Shown here: positions 17,111 through 25,702 of the stretch, piece after piece
How the letters are laid out: the number at the start of each line of letters is the position of its first letter
How positions within the stretch are numbered: the first letter of the stretch is position 1
DNA from: Terriglobales bacterium
Lineage (GTDB): Bacteria > Acidobacteriota > Terriglobia > Terriglobales > Acidobacteriaceae
Assembly: GCA_030040855.1 (NCBI GenBank)
Contig: JASHSL010000192.1
Coordinates: 1 to 32,777, forward strand
DNA length: 32,777 nt
Direction: 5' to 3'
Notes under the pieces: model-generated
The model's input: only the letters and a program-made list of their open reading frames with translations
Database searches by the model: none
Told to the model about the DNA's origin: nothing
Program-made: the position numbers and the translations under genes

Positions 17111-18691
17111 TCAGCCCTCTTTCAAGGGAGTCCGGAGATCGATCCTCTTGCCGAGATTATCCAGCCCTGCGAAACGGTTGGCCAGAGCATTCGTGCGATC
17201 CAGGTTCCAGTCGCGAGGAGGAATAAGCAGGTGGGCGAACTTGCTGGGGTCCTCGCCCATCGCCAAGGTGCCCAAGTAGATCTTGTTCCAGACGCAAGGC
17301 AGATCAGCACGAGCCTCACAGCTCCCGTCCACCCTGGAACCGCCGCACGGACCGTTGCGCAATTCCTTGTAGCACCAGCGCATCGAGCACCCTGCATAGT
17401 CGAGATGGTCCTGAAGGCAATCACCACAACTGACACAGCCTAACGTTGCCTTTCGGTAGAGGGTAGATGGCTCAAGCAGCCGGTAACACAAGCCATGCCG
17501 CCAGGAATTGGTCTTAGGTGGCTGGCCTCCGACCTTCAATCGTGAACCGAAGAGGCGCGCTCCGAAGGAGTCGTCTTTTATGAAATGCCGGTGCACCATC
17601 TCGGAGAGCCGCTGAACCAAAGACGCGTGCGGTTTGGCGCGGGCGACCTGATAGTCGGCCGCCCCATCACTAAGACCGTCTCCACTTAGAGGCAAAAGGT
17701 AGAACTCGTTTGGGTAGCTGAACACCAGTTCATCCATCCGCCCGCGCCAATCCTTTCCAATAACGGCCGCACGCTCGACGATGATCATGAAGTCCTTGTG
17801 GGTAAGGCCGAACCCACCAACATGGGCGCCAGCAAACCCAAGGTCTTTCGCTGCGGCTACCATCAGAGCTGCACGTTCCAGCCTCTGAGGCTTCTTTTCT
17901 CCTCCCAGGCGCTTGATGAGCTCATCCGTAACGACACAACCTGCAATCTCGCCCGCCTGCATCATCTGAGCGATCTTTGCGGTTGGGACATAGACATTCG
18001 CAAGCACAGGAATGTGGCCAATGCCCTCTCTGATCATGTACTGCTTCAACTCGTAAAGCTTGCGCAAGTTGTAACCAAGCTGGGTGATTATGAACTGCGC
18101 GCCCGCTGCTACTTTCAGTTGCAGCTTGTAAAACTGCATCAGCAGGTCCGGCTCGCGAACCTTGAAGGGGTTCACCACGGCGCCTGCAAAGAAATCGAAG
18201 GGCGTCGTGCGTACGGTTTTTGCCCCCAGGCTGTACTCCAGACCGCCGCGCAGGGCTCGGATCAGCCAAAGAATCAGCACAGAATCCAGATCGTAGACTG
18301 GCTTCGACTTACCTGCGAAACCCTCCTTTTGCGCATCGCCTGTCAGGGCCAGGATATTTTCAACACCCAGCCGCGCCAACCCGTGCAGTCGGCCCTCCAG
18401 GAACGAACGGTTTCCGTCTTTCCCTGTCAGATGTGCGATCGGTATCAGGTGGTGCTCGAGCACGTATGAAACAAAAGCTTCCGGCGGCAGCGCGGGATTC
18501 CCCCCGGGAAGGTCCGTCAGGCTGATAATCTTGATCCCATTCGCCTGCTGCGCGGCTTCTCTCACGAAGGCTTCTGCCTCCGTAACACTGTGATCGCGTC
18601 CCAAAACGAGCTCGGCCGTGCACACGAAATCAGCCTTTTCGAGTGCCGACCTGAGCGAGTTCAGATTTTGACCGTCTCCCGGCGTGCTCAT
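17111..18691 (-). CDS. metF: Methylene-THF reductase with fused MetV-like Cys-rich C-terminal domain (526 aa)
   Basis: Interconverts methyl-THF and methylene-THF. Residues ~15-310 form a MetF barrel (FVCTAELVLGRDHSV, LTDLPGGNPALPPEAF, IPIAHLTGKDGNRSFLEGRLHGLARLGVENILALTGD, AGAQFIITQLGYNL, IPVLANVYVPTAKIAQMMQAGEIAGC). Residues ~400-500 are the Cys-rich MTHFR_C/MetV domain: LGCVSCGDCLQDHLDYAGCSMRWCYKELRNGPCGGSRVDGSCEARADLPCVWNKIY. In acetogens MetV is usually a separate subunit; here it is fused. Start placed at ATG 18691 (MSTPGD), 3-5 nt after AGGAGGTG; the track uses an upstream GTG. It lies 13 bp after the cyclic-nucleotide-binding gene. The electron partner is unknown; no HdrA or RnfC-like gene is nearby. 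Confidence 0.9.
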   Translation of the reverse strand: MSTPGDGQNLNSLRSALEKADFVCTAELVLGRDHSVTEAEAFVREAAQQANGIKIISLTDLPGGNPALPPEAFVSYVLEHHLIPIAHLTGKDGNRSFLEGRLHGLARLGVENILALTGDAQKEGFAGKSKPVYDLDSVLILWLIRALRGGLEYSLGAKTVRTTPFDFFAGAVVNPFKVREPDLLMQFYKLQLKVAAGAQFIITQLGYNLRKLYELKQYMIREGIGHIPVLANVYVPTAKIAQMMQAGEIAGCVVTDELIKRLGGEKKPQRLERAALMVAAAKDLGFAGAHVGGFGLTHKDFMIIVERAAVIGKDWRGRMDELVFSYPNEFYLLPLSGDGLSDGAADYQVARAKPHASLVQRLSEMVHRHFIKDDSFGARLFGSRLKVGGQPPKTNSWRHGLCYRLLEPSTLYRKATLGCVSCGDCLQDHLDYAGCSMRWCYKELRNGPCGGSRVDGSCEARADLPCVWNKIYLGTLAMGEDPSKFAHLLIPPRDWNLDRTNALANRFAGLDNLGKRIDLRTPLKEG

Positions 18692-18704
18692 TTGCACCTC
18701 CTCA

Positions 18705-19160
18705 CTATCCGTAAGAGTGCGCGTTTCGTTTCCCGTGCACGGATAAAGTGTCCTTGTAGCAATTGACCAAGCGCTGCCCGATTACCTTGCTCAGGCGCCG
18801 GAAGAAGGTTAGACCGCTCGGAGGGTCTTTCTCGAGCAGCTGCAGCAACGTATTCTTTTCGATTTTTAGGATCTTGACCGGAACGATGCACTCTGCGGAT
18901 GAGGTGTATTCCTCGTGCTCCACCATGCTCGACCATCCGATGGCCTCACCGAGCTCGCTGACTACATAGGCGATGTGGCCTTTGTCTCCCACACGTAAGC
19001 GGACGCGACCCGCCTCGAGTAGATAGAGATAGCCAGCCGGGTCGCCCGCATGGAAGAGAAATGTTCCGGCGGAGTGTGCCTCCTCGGCAGCTATTTCCGA
19101 GATGCGCTCCAGCGTTGGTTTGCTGATCCCCTGAAACAGATACGCCTTCTCAAGCGACAT
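18705..19160 (-). CDS. Cyclic-nucleotide-binding domain protein lacking a DNA-binding domain (151 aa)
   Basis: A single cNMP-binding beta-barrel: FQGISKPTLERISEIAAEEAHSAGTFLFHAGDPAGYLYLLEAGRVRL, then ELGEAIGWSSMVEHEEYTSSAECIVPVKILKI, where E-x(5)-W-x-x-M replaces the GE...LA phosphate-binding cassette of Crp. It ends in a helix, FFRRLSKVIGQRLVNCYKDT, with no HTH, so it is not a Crp transcription factor. AAGGAGGAGC precedes the ATG. It lies between fhs (14 bp) and metF (13 bp) in the operon, so it is probably a ligand-sensing partner of the C1 enzymes. Function is inference. Confidence 0.8.
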   Translation of the reverse strand: MSLEKAYLFQGISKPTLERISEIAAEEAHSAGTFLFHAGDPAGYLYLLEAGRVRLRVGDKGHIAYVVSELGEAIGWSSMVEHEEYTSSAECIVPVKILKIEKNTLLQLLEKDPPSGLTFFRRLSKVIGQRLVNCYKDTLSVHGKRNAHSYG

Positions 19161-19174
19161 AGTTTGCTCCTCCT

Positions 19175-20965
19175 TCAGAACAGACCGCTCACTTTGCCGC
19201 TCTTGACATCAACATCTATTTGGCGGAAACGGGGGTTCGAGGATGTTCCTGGCATCAAGCTGATGTTTCCAGCGACGGGACAGAGAAACCTTGCTCCGGA
19301 ATAAACGAGCACATCTCCAACGGGAAGCATCCAACCTTTCGGCACACCCTTCAGAGCCGGGTCATGGCTCAGGCTGAGGTGAGTCTTCACCATCATAGTT
19401 GCGTAATCATCAAATTTGGGGTCCGACTCGAGCGCCTCACACTTGGCCTCGGCTTCCGGAGTCCAAGCCACGCCGTCGGCGCCATAGACCTCCTTGGCGA
19501 TGAGTTCCACGCGATCCCGCAACTTCATTTCCGGCGGGTACAGATACCGGAAGTTGACCTCGTCCTTGCAAGCATCCATTACGGCATCGGCTAATTCCAA
19601 AGCTCCTTCTCCGCCTTTGGCCCAATGTTGGGAAAGCGCACACCGTGCTCCCGCTTTCTCGGCGGCTTCACGCACGATCGCGATCTCATCCCTGGTGTCC
19701 GTCTGGAATTGGTTGATGCATACCACGGGATTGATGCCGGACTTGCGAATGATGCCGATATGGTGCAGCATGTTCGCGGTTCCCTTCTCCACGAGCTTCA
19801 GGTTTTCTTTGCTGTACACCTCGGGCAGCGACCAACCAAGGGATACACTCGGGCCTCCGCCGTGCATCTTCAGAGCTCGAATAGTGGTAGTCAGCACGGA
19901 GGCGTTCGGCCGGAGCCCACTGTAACGGCATTTGACATTCCAGAATTTTTCAAAACCGATGTCGGCAGCGAATCCGCTTTCGGTTACGTGGTAATCAAAC
20001 ATCTTCAAGCCGAGCCGGTCGCCAATGATCGAGGATTGCCCTACGGCGATGTTTGCGAACGGTCCGGCGTGAACCATGCAAGGCTGGTACTCGGCGGTGC
20101 AGCATAGGGTCGGGTTGATGGTATTTCGCATCCAGGCACACATAGCGCCGGCAACTTCCAGGTCGTTCACGGTCACTGGATTACCCTTCTTGTCGTAGGC
20201 GACCGTGATTTCAGCCACGCGTTTCCTCACATCCGCCAGATCCCTTACGATGGACAGGATGGCCATCAATTCAGAACTGGCGGCGATGCTGAACTTGGAT
20301 TGCATCATGTATCCGTCTTGCCTGGCGCCGATGCCAATGATGATGTTGCGCAGCGCCTGCGCGCAGAAGTCGATCACCCAACCCATTTCGATTCGCGTGG
20401 GGTCAATATCCAGCCTGCGCATTTTAGTCACGCGTTCAAGATGGGCGTCGTCGTAGTTTCGTTCGTGCTGCATTCGAGCGGTTAGCGCCACCATGGCCAG
20501 GTTGTGGGCGTTCATGACGTCGTTGATATCGCCCGTCAAGCCCATGGAGAATTCCGTCATGGGGATCAGCAGGGCGTTACCGCTTCCCGCCGCGGTGCCT
20601 TTGATGTTCATGGTCGGACCGCCCGAGGGCTGCCGCAGGCAGCCGCCCACGTTCCTGCCGCGCTTCCCCAAGCCTTCGATAAGACCAAGCGCAGTTGTAC
20701 TCTTACCCTCGCCCAAAGGGGTGGGCGTTATAGCGGTAACCTCGATATACCTTCCGTCCGGTCGATCTTTCAGTCGCTCGATGATCTTCAGGAAATCAAG
20801 CTTGCACAACCTCCCCATGGGAATGACCTCATCGGGTTCTAACCCCAGTCTTTCCTGCCATTCCCAGGGAGTGGGCATGTTCTCTTCAGCGGCTTCAGAG
20901 ATTTGCCAGTTCTGCAGAAGAGTTGCGTCGTACGGCATGGCACGGTCCTTAACCAGGGTCTGCAT
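19175..20965 (-). CDS. fhs: Formate-tetrahydrofolate ligase
   Basis: ATP-dependent formyl-THF synthetase, reversible (formyl-THF + ADP + Pi to formate + ATP). 596 aa with an N-terminal extension relative to ~557-aa enzymes. It shows the nucleotide loop [116 protein letters not shown] and [22 protein letters not shown] lies directly before the ATG at 20965. First gene of the minus operon fhs-cNBD-metF-mtgA, divergent from mttB copy 2. The two palindromes at 21033 and 21087 lie in its upstream region. Confidence 0.95.
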   Translation of the reverse strand: MQTLVKDRAMPYDATLLQNWQISEAAEENMPTPWEWQERLGLEPDEVIPMGRLCKLDFLKIIERLKDRPDGRYIEVTAITPTPLGEGKSTTALGLIEGLGKRGRNVGGCLRQPSGGPTMNIKGTAAGSGNALLIPMTEFSMGLTGDINDVMNAHNLAMVALTARMQHERNYDDAHLERVTKMRRLDIDPTRIEMGWVIDFCAQALRNIIIGIGARQDGYMMQSKFSIAASSELMAILSIVRDLADVRKRVAEITVAYDKKGNPVTVNDLEVAGAMCAWMRNTINPTLCCTAEYQPCMVHAGPFANIAVGQSSIIGDRLGLKMFDYHVTESGFAADIGFEKFWNVKCRYSGLRPNASVLTTTIRALKMHGGGPSVSLGWSLPEVYSKENLKLVEKGTANMLHHIGIIRKSGINPVVCINQFQTDTRDEIAIVREAAEKAGARCALSQHWAKGGEGALELADAVMDACKDEVNFRYLYPPEMKLRDRVELIAKEVYGADGVAWTPEAEAKCEALESDPKFDDYATMMVKTHLSLSHDPALKGVPKGWMLPVGDVLVYSGARFLCPVAGNISLMPGTSSNPRFRQIDVDVKSGKVSGLF

Positions 20966-21032
20966 CTGACCTCCCGGCGTGCGTGCACATCGTCACCTAT
21001 AATCTTGTGTTCCATGAGCAGGATGCAGCAAT

Positions 21033-21054
21033 TGATTCGGCTTTCCCCGAATCA
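21033..21054. promoter_or_regulatory. 22-bp palindromic operator (site 1) between fhs and mttB
   Basis: TGATTCGG-CTTTCC-CCGAATCA, perfect 8-bp arms with a 6-bp spacer, 67 bp upstream of the fhs start. Same architecture as at 15267 and 21087. Confidence 0.65.
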
Positions 21055-21086
21055 GTGCTTGGCGGGGAAAACCTGCAATTCCAGAC

Positions 21087-21108
21087 TGATTCGTATAATT
21101 CCGAATCA
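21087..21108. promoter_or_regulatory. 22-bp palindromic operator (site 2) between fhs and mttB
   Basis: TGATTCGT-ATAATT-CCGAATCA, arms 7 of 8 matched, placed exactly 54 bp (about five helical turns) from site 1. A TATAAT (21094-21099) lies inside the palindrome, so binding would block a -10 element reading toward mttB. I find no convincing -35 for it. Confidence 0.6.
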
Positions 21109-21247
21109 ATTTGCAGAGCTGACGCGCAAGGCTGACACTGGGATGGTGGCGTTGGTCTTGTATTCGACTGGCGATCCCAAGACGTTTGCGTGAAGTCATT
21201 GCGGGGATGTTAATTGGCAGCAATGTCGTTTGAGACTGGGGGTCACG

Positions 21248-22708
21248 GTGAACTCAGTTTGGGCGCGCCTCACACAAGAGCAGTGCCGGCAGTTGCATAA
21301 CGCCAGCTTAGAAATCCTAGAGCGCACTGGCGTTCGTCTGTTCAACGATGAAGCCCTGGCTTTGGTGCGCGAGGCAGGGGCCAAAGTCACCGATGGAAAC
21401 CGCGTGCGTTTCCCGGCCCGTTTGGTGGATCAAGCCCTTTCGACCGCACCGAAGAGCGTAACGTTGCATGATCGCATGGGTCGTCCCGTGATGCCGCTGG
21501 AAGGAGCCAACACCTTCTTTGGTCCTGGCTCGGACTGCCTAAATATCATCGATCATCGCACGGGTGAGCGCCGACGTCCCGTGCTCCAGGACGTTGTTGA
21601 AGCCACTCGGGTGTGCGATGCCCTGAAAGAGATGAGTTTCGTGATGTCGATGTTCCTGCCCGCCGATGTGCCCCAGGACATTGCCGACCGCTATCAGTTC
21701 CAGGCGATGCTGCACAACACCATCAAGCCGATCGTGTTCGTAACCTACGAAACAGCTGGCTGCGTCGATGCCATCGCCATGGCCGAAGCTGTGGCCGGTG
21801 GCGCCGATGCGTTGCGCGAGAGACCTTTTGTCGCCTGCTATATCAACGTAACTACTGGCTTGCTACACAATGCCGATGCCCTAGAAAAACTGCTGTTTCT
21901 CGCCGGTGCTGGGCTGCCCGCGTTGTACATCCCGGTGGTTTCCGGCGGAACTACGGGTCCGGTTACCATGGCCGGGGGCTTGGCGCTTTCGAATGCCGGC
22001 GTGCTCGTCGGATTGGTGATCTCGCAGCTGAAACGCGAAGGCGCTCCCGTCGTCATTCCCGGCTTCGGTGGTGACGCCCTCGACCTCCGCACCATGGTCG
22101 ATCCTTATTGCGGTCCCGATCCCCGCGGCATGGCTCAGGCTCTCGCCCACTTCTACCAGCTGCCAATGTTCAGCCTGGGTGGAGCGAGTGAATCGAAGTT
22201 AGTCGACCAGCAGGCTAGCATTGAAGCTGCCCTGGATATGTTGATTAATGCTTTGTGCGGCGGCCATATCATGCATGACTGCGGCTATCTGGAGTCGGGA
22301 CTGACTGGTTCCCTGACTCAGCTTGCCATCTGCAACGAGGTGGTGAGCTGGATCCGGCACGCCTGCCAACCGGTGGAGATCAGCGCGGAAACTCTAGCCC
22401 TCGACGTTATTGACCAGGTCGGACCTGATGGGCAGTTTCTCAAGCTACCGCACACTCGCCGTCACATGCGCGAGCGTTGGTATCCAATCCTATTCGACCG
22501 CGACAACTATAATGGGTGGTTGGCCAAGGGTGGTGGCAGGACACTGGCCGAAAGGGCGGCCGAACAGGTATCACAAATCCTGGCCAGCCATCAATGCGAG
22601 CCGCTGGGTCCGGCAGTAGCGGAAGCCGTCCGTCGCATCGTGCTTCGCGCCGAAGCGCAACTCGGCCGTGAGCCGCTGGCCCCAGCTTCAGGAGGTTCCT
22701 ATGCATGA
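21248..22708 (+). CDS. MttB-family corrinoid-dependent methyltransferase, non-pyrrolysine (copy 2)
   Basis: 486 aa, same family as copy 1 but clearly diverged. Blocks: LTQEQCRQLHNASLEILERTGVRLFNDEALALVREAGAKV, NTFFGPGSDCLNIIDHRTGERRRP, a Gly-rich core VVSGGTTGPVTMAGGLALSNAGVLVGLVISQLKREGAPVVIPGFGG, LGGASESKLVDQQASIEAALDMLINALCGGHIMHDCGYLESG, and the C-terminal LPHTRRHMRERWYPILFDRDNYNGWLAKGGGRTLAERA. No in-frame UAG. Start proposed at GTG 21248, which has GGGGGT 5 nt upstream; the track's TTG at 21230 lacks a ribosome binding site. The stop overlaps the corrinoid protein gene by 8 nt, so this is the MtgB-like partner. Actual substrate (glycine betaine, proline betaine, carnitine, butyrobetaine or other) is undetermined. 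Confidence 0.9.
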   Translation: MNSVWARLTQEQCRQLHNASLEILERTGVRLFNDEALALVREAGAKVTDGNRVRFPARLVDQALSTAPKSVTLHDRMGRPVMPLEGANTFFGPGSDCLNIIDHRTGERRRPVLQDVVEATRVCDALKEMSFVMSMFLPADVPQDIADRYQFQAMLHNTIKPIVFVTYETAGCVDAIAMAEAVAGGADALRERPFVACYINVTTGLLHNADALEKLLFLAGAGLPALYIPVVSGGTTGPVTMAGGLALSNAGVLVGLVISQLKREGAPVVIPGFGGDALDLRTMVDPYCGPDPRGMAQALAHFYQLPMFSLGGASESKLVDQQASIEAALDMLINALCGGHIMHDCGYLESGLTGSLTQLAICNEVVSWIRHACQPVEISAETLALDVIDQVGPDGQFLKLPHTRRHMRERWYPILFDRDNYNGWLAKGGGRTLAERAAEQVSQILASHQCEPLGPAVAEAVRRIVLRAEAQLGREPLAPASGGSYA

Positions 22709-23348
22709 GGAACAGTTCAACGCTATGCGCCAGAGTATTGTTGATGGCGCTCCAGAACACGCCAGCGAACTGGCTAGCAAAGCCCTCGAACTGGGCATAG
22801 CTCCACTCGAGGCGATTAATAAAGGTTTTGTGCCCGGCTTGACCCACATCGGCGAGCAATTCCGCCTCGGCGAAGTCTTCTTGCCCGATCTGGTCATGGC
22901 GGGCGAAGCCATGAAGGCGGCCGTGGCTGTACTCGAGCCGGAGATGCAGAAGCGCGGCACCCAGCGCGAGATCCTGGGAAAGGTAGTGCTGGGAACCGTG
23001 AAGGGCGATATCCACGAAATTGGCAAGACTCTGGTGTCCACTTTGCTTTCCGCCAGCGGCTTTCAGGTCTTCGACCTTGGAGTCGACGTCCCCGTAGAAC
23101 GCTTCGCAGAGAAGGCGCGTGAGGTACAAGCCGACATCGTAGGCGTCTCTGCCCTCCTCACCACCACAATGCAGGGACAGAAGAGCGTAGTCGAAGCCCT
23201 CGACCGCCATGGTCTCCGGCCAAAGGTCAAAGTGATCGTAGGCGGCGCGCCGGTCACACGCGACTGGGCAGAGAAAATAGGCGCGGATGGTTACGGCCAA
23301 GATGCCATGGCCGCCGTGGCCATAGCCAGATCTTTGCTGCACAAGTAA
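22701..23348 (+). CDS. Methylamine-type corrinoid protein (MtgC/MttC-like, 215 aa)
   Basis: Carries the methyl group on cobalamin between MttB and the pterin methyltransferase. Residues 1-85 are the helical cap (IVDGAPEHASELASKALELGIAPLEAINKGFVPGLTHIGEQFRLGEVFLPDLVMAGEAM). Residues ~90-215 are the B12-binding Rossmann domain with GDIHEIGKTLVSTLLSASGFQVFDLGVDVP (lower-axial His), VGVSALLTTTM and VIVGGAPVT. AGGAGG lies 5 nt before the ATG at 22701 and inside the end of mttB, implying translational coupling. The track start at 22668 is upstream of the ribosome binding site. No RamA-type reactivase is in the window. Confidence 0.94.
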   Translation: MHEEQFNAMRQSIVDGAPEHASELASKALELGIAPLEAINKGFVPGLTHIGEQFRLGEVFLPDLVMAGEAMKAAVAVLEPEMQKRGTQREILGKVVLGTVKGDIHEIGKTLVSTLLSASGFQVFDLGVDVPVERFAEKAREVQADIVGVSALLTTTMQGQKSVVEALDRHGLRPKVKVIVGGAPVTRDWAEKIGADGYGQDAMAAVAIARSLLHK

Positions 23349-23530
23349 AGCAGCGGCTGAATTCCATACGCATCAGACTGCCAATTGTGCACCCCGGTGG
23401 CAGGGTTTTCAGAGCGTGGTTCGCGCCACGATATGTCTAGACTGCGTGTGCTTCAACACGGCAGCGAAACTGCGGATTCCTCGGCGTTCACAATTAGCAG
23501 TGCCTACATGTGGAGGTGAGAAAGCAAGTG

Positions 23531-25621
23531 ATGCGGCACGCATGGTGCAGTTGGATCACACGGCTAGAAGTTGTCACGATGGTTCTCTTCACCTCGCTGG
23601 CGCTGCGGCCGGCAGCTGCCGAGACTCCCCCACCCGCCCTCTACGGCGTGCGCGTTGAGCATGCCTGGATCCCCATGAAGGACGGGGTGCGGCTGGCGGC
23701 AAGTCTGTTTATGCCGACAGGTGCTGCCAAGGGCGAAAAATTCCCAGCCTTGCTCGAGTATCTGCCCTACCGCAAAGACGACGATACGGCCGCCGGCGAC
23801 TACCCTATACATTCGTACTTTGCCCAGCGAGGATTTGTGGGCGTGCGAGTGGATATCCGCGGCACTGGGCAGAGCGAGGGCCTGACTCCCGATCGAGAGT
23901 ATTCTCAACAAGAGCAGGAAGACGGCCTGGAGGTGATCGACTGGCTTGCTCACCAGCCTTGGTCGAATGGCAATGTCGGCATGTTCGGCATTTCCTGGGG
24001 CGGATTTAACTCCCTCCAACTCGCCATGCGCCACCCGCCGGCACTCAAGGCCCTTATCGCGACTTGCGCAACTGAGAAACTCTTTCACGACGATGTTCAT
24101 TTTATCGACGGCATGATGCATGTCGATCAATATGAACTCTTCATCGACTTGCAAACTGCCATGTCGCCCGGGCCCGAGTTTCCACTGGATGAGAAGACTC
24201 TGGCCACACGCTTCGACAACGCCCCTTGGTTTGTCAATTACAAACGGCATCAACGCGACGGAGACTTCTGGTATGCACCTGAGCGACCGCTCGACAGCAT
24301 TCAGATACCGGTGCTGTTGATCGGAGGCCTTTACGACGGATACCGTGACAGCATCCCTCGGATGCTCGAGCAGATCAAAAGTCCTATCAAGGCAATTGTC
24401 GGGCCGTGGAACCATAACTGGCCCCACACACCGGATTGGGGACCGCGAATCGAGTGGCGAGATCTCGCCGTGCGATGGTGGGATCGGTGGCTTAAGGGGC
24501 GCGATACTGACGTGATGGACGGGCCGCGGCTTGCGGTTTACATGCGCCACTGGTACGCCCCCGAACTGAACTTACCTGAAATACCAGGGGAATGGCGTAG
24601 CGAACCGAGCTGGCCACCTGGTGGGTTACAGCTCCAGACCTTTTATACGCAACCTGACCATTCGCTAAACACTACTCCGGCGGTGGCTGGCACCCATGTC
24701 CTGAAATACGTTCCGTCGGTTGGAACCAATGCTGGCGGGCCGGACATCTGGTGGGGCGAGTTGACTACCGATCAGACACCCGACGACGCTTTCAGTCTGG
24801 TCTACGACTCAGCCCCACTCGGAGAGGATACAGCTATCTTGGGAATGCCCAGCGCCCTGCTTGAGGCATCCGCCACGGCTCCGCTGGCCGACTGGTTCGT
24901 GCGACTTTCCGACGTGGCCCCGGATGGCACAGTAATAATGATCACCGGGGGCGGTTTAAACGGCGCGCAGCGCCATTCTGCGAGTCAGCCCAGCGATCTC
25001 GAGCCCGGCCGGGTCTACCGGCTCCAAGTGGACATGCACTTTACTTCTTGGGTATTTCCACGTGGACACCGGATTCGTCTGGCTGTCTCCAACGCTCTGT
25101 GGCCTATGGTTTGGCCTACCCCATACGCGATGACTACTTCCCTCCAGCTCGGCGGACAACAAGCGTCGCGTCTGGTATTGCCCATTGTGCCACGGGAAAG
25201 CAAGCTGCCTCCGCCGGCATTCGTGCCGCCAACGCCTTCAAGTCAGCTGCCGGGGGTCCATTCGACTGGGAACTGGCTTCCAGGAGAATTGTGGACGAAA
25301 CTGCGCGATGAACTCAACCAGGCAACCAAGTGGGAATGGCACGGCGGAGTGGAAGGCACGCAATTTCCCTGGGGACGCACTAGGCACCAGGACAAACTCA
25401 GTTTCCAAGTTCAGGATGCACATCCGGAGGCTGCCTCGGCACACGGGGAAGGGGAAACAGAGGTGGACCTCCCAGGCAGGGACCTCCTCTGGTCGGACAC
25501 GCTCGATCTTCACAGCGATAAGACCAACTTCTATTACCAATTTCGGCGCCAATTGCGTAAGAACGGCCAACTCATTCGCGAAAGGAATTGGCAGGAAACC
25601 ATTCCGCGGGACCACCAATAA
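23531..25621 (+). CDS. CocE/NonD family hydrolase (S15-like), copy A, exported
   Basis: Alpha/beta hydrolase of the cocaine-esterase/X-Pro-dipeptidyl-peptidase-like group (696 aa); acts on ester or amide bonds of unknown substrates. Residues 1-31 look like a Sec signal peptide ending RPAAA-E. The nucleophile elbow is GMFGISWGGFNS (Ser), the acid lies in IGGLYDGYRDS and the base in GPWNHNWPHTPDW. The C-terminal jelly-roll domain contains SATAPLADWFVRLSDVAPDGTVIMITGGG and FPRGHRIRLAVSNALWP. Start set to ATG 23531, ~10 nt after GGAGGTGAG. The stop is followed by four more in-frame stops (TAATGATAATGATAA). First of four related copies to 31527. Confidence 0.9.
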   Translation: MRHAWCSWITRLEVVTMVLFTSLALRPAAAETPPPALYGVRVEHAWIPMKDGVRLAASLFMPTGAAKGEKFPALLEYLPYRKDDDTAAGDYPIHSYFAQRGFVGVRVDIRGTGQSEGLTPDREYSQQEQEDGLEVIDWLAHQPWSNGNVGMFGISWGGFNSLQLAMRHPPALKALIATCATEKLFHDDVHFIDGMMHVDQYELFIDLQTAMSPGPEFPLDEKTLATRFDNAPWFVNYKRHQRDGDFWYAPERPLDSIQIPVLLIGGLYDGYRDSIPRMLEQIKSPIKAIVGPWNHNWPHTPDWGPRIEWRDLAVRWWDRWLKGRDTDVMDGPRLAVYMRHWYAPELNLPEIPGEWRSEPSWPPGGLQLQTFYTQPDHSLNTTPAVAGTHVLKYVPSVGTNAGGPDIWWGELTTDQTPDDAFSLVYDSAPLGEDTAILGMPSALLEASATAPLADWFVRLSDVAPDGTVIMITGGGLNGAQRHSASQPSDLEPGRVYRLQVDMHFTSWVFPRGHRIRLAVSNALWPMVWPTPYAMTTSLQLGGQQASRLVLPIVPRESKLPPPAFVPPTPSSQLPGVHSTGNWLPGELWTKLRDELNQATKWEWHGGVEGTQFPWGRTRHQDKLSFQVQDAHPEAASAHGEGETEVDLPGRDLLWSDTLDLHSDKTNFYYQFRRQLRKNGQLIRERNWQETIPRDHQ
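23939..23979. repeat. 41-nt identical patch shared by hydrolase copies A and C
   Basis: Beginning GACTGGCTTGCTCACCAGCC, this stretch recurs without mismatch at 27037-27077, although flanking codons of the two genes differ at most synonymous positions. It lies just before the catalytic-serine codons. Copy B carries a similar patch at about 26104-26160. Confidence 0.7.
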
Positions 25622-25702
25622 TGATAATGATAAGGAGCAAGATCCGCTGTGGCATGCCAACTCGGCGTACAATGCCGCCTGCTCTGGCTTCGTCTTGAGA
25701 CT

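Noticed and set aside
21109-21247. Cobalamin riboswitch before mttB copy 2
   Set aside because: The leader of about 140 nt is too short and lacks a recognisable B12-box; the palindromes explain the structure in this gap better.
13709-22708. Pyrrolysine-containing trimethylamine methyltransferase
   Set aside because: Neither MttB homologue has an in-frame UAG, and no pyl genes or tRNA-Pyl are visible.
22440-23342. 300-aa minus-strand ORF
   Set aside because: It is a shadow of the end of mttB copy 2 and of the corrinoid protein gene; both have clear motifs and a strong ribosome binding site, and the minus ORF has none.
23564-24550. 328-aa minus-strand ORF
   Set aside because: It is antisense to the conserved catalytic domain of hydrolase copy A and shows no family motif.
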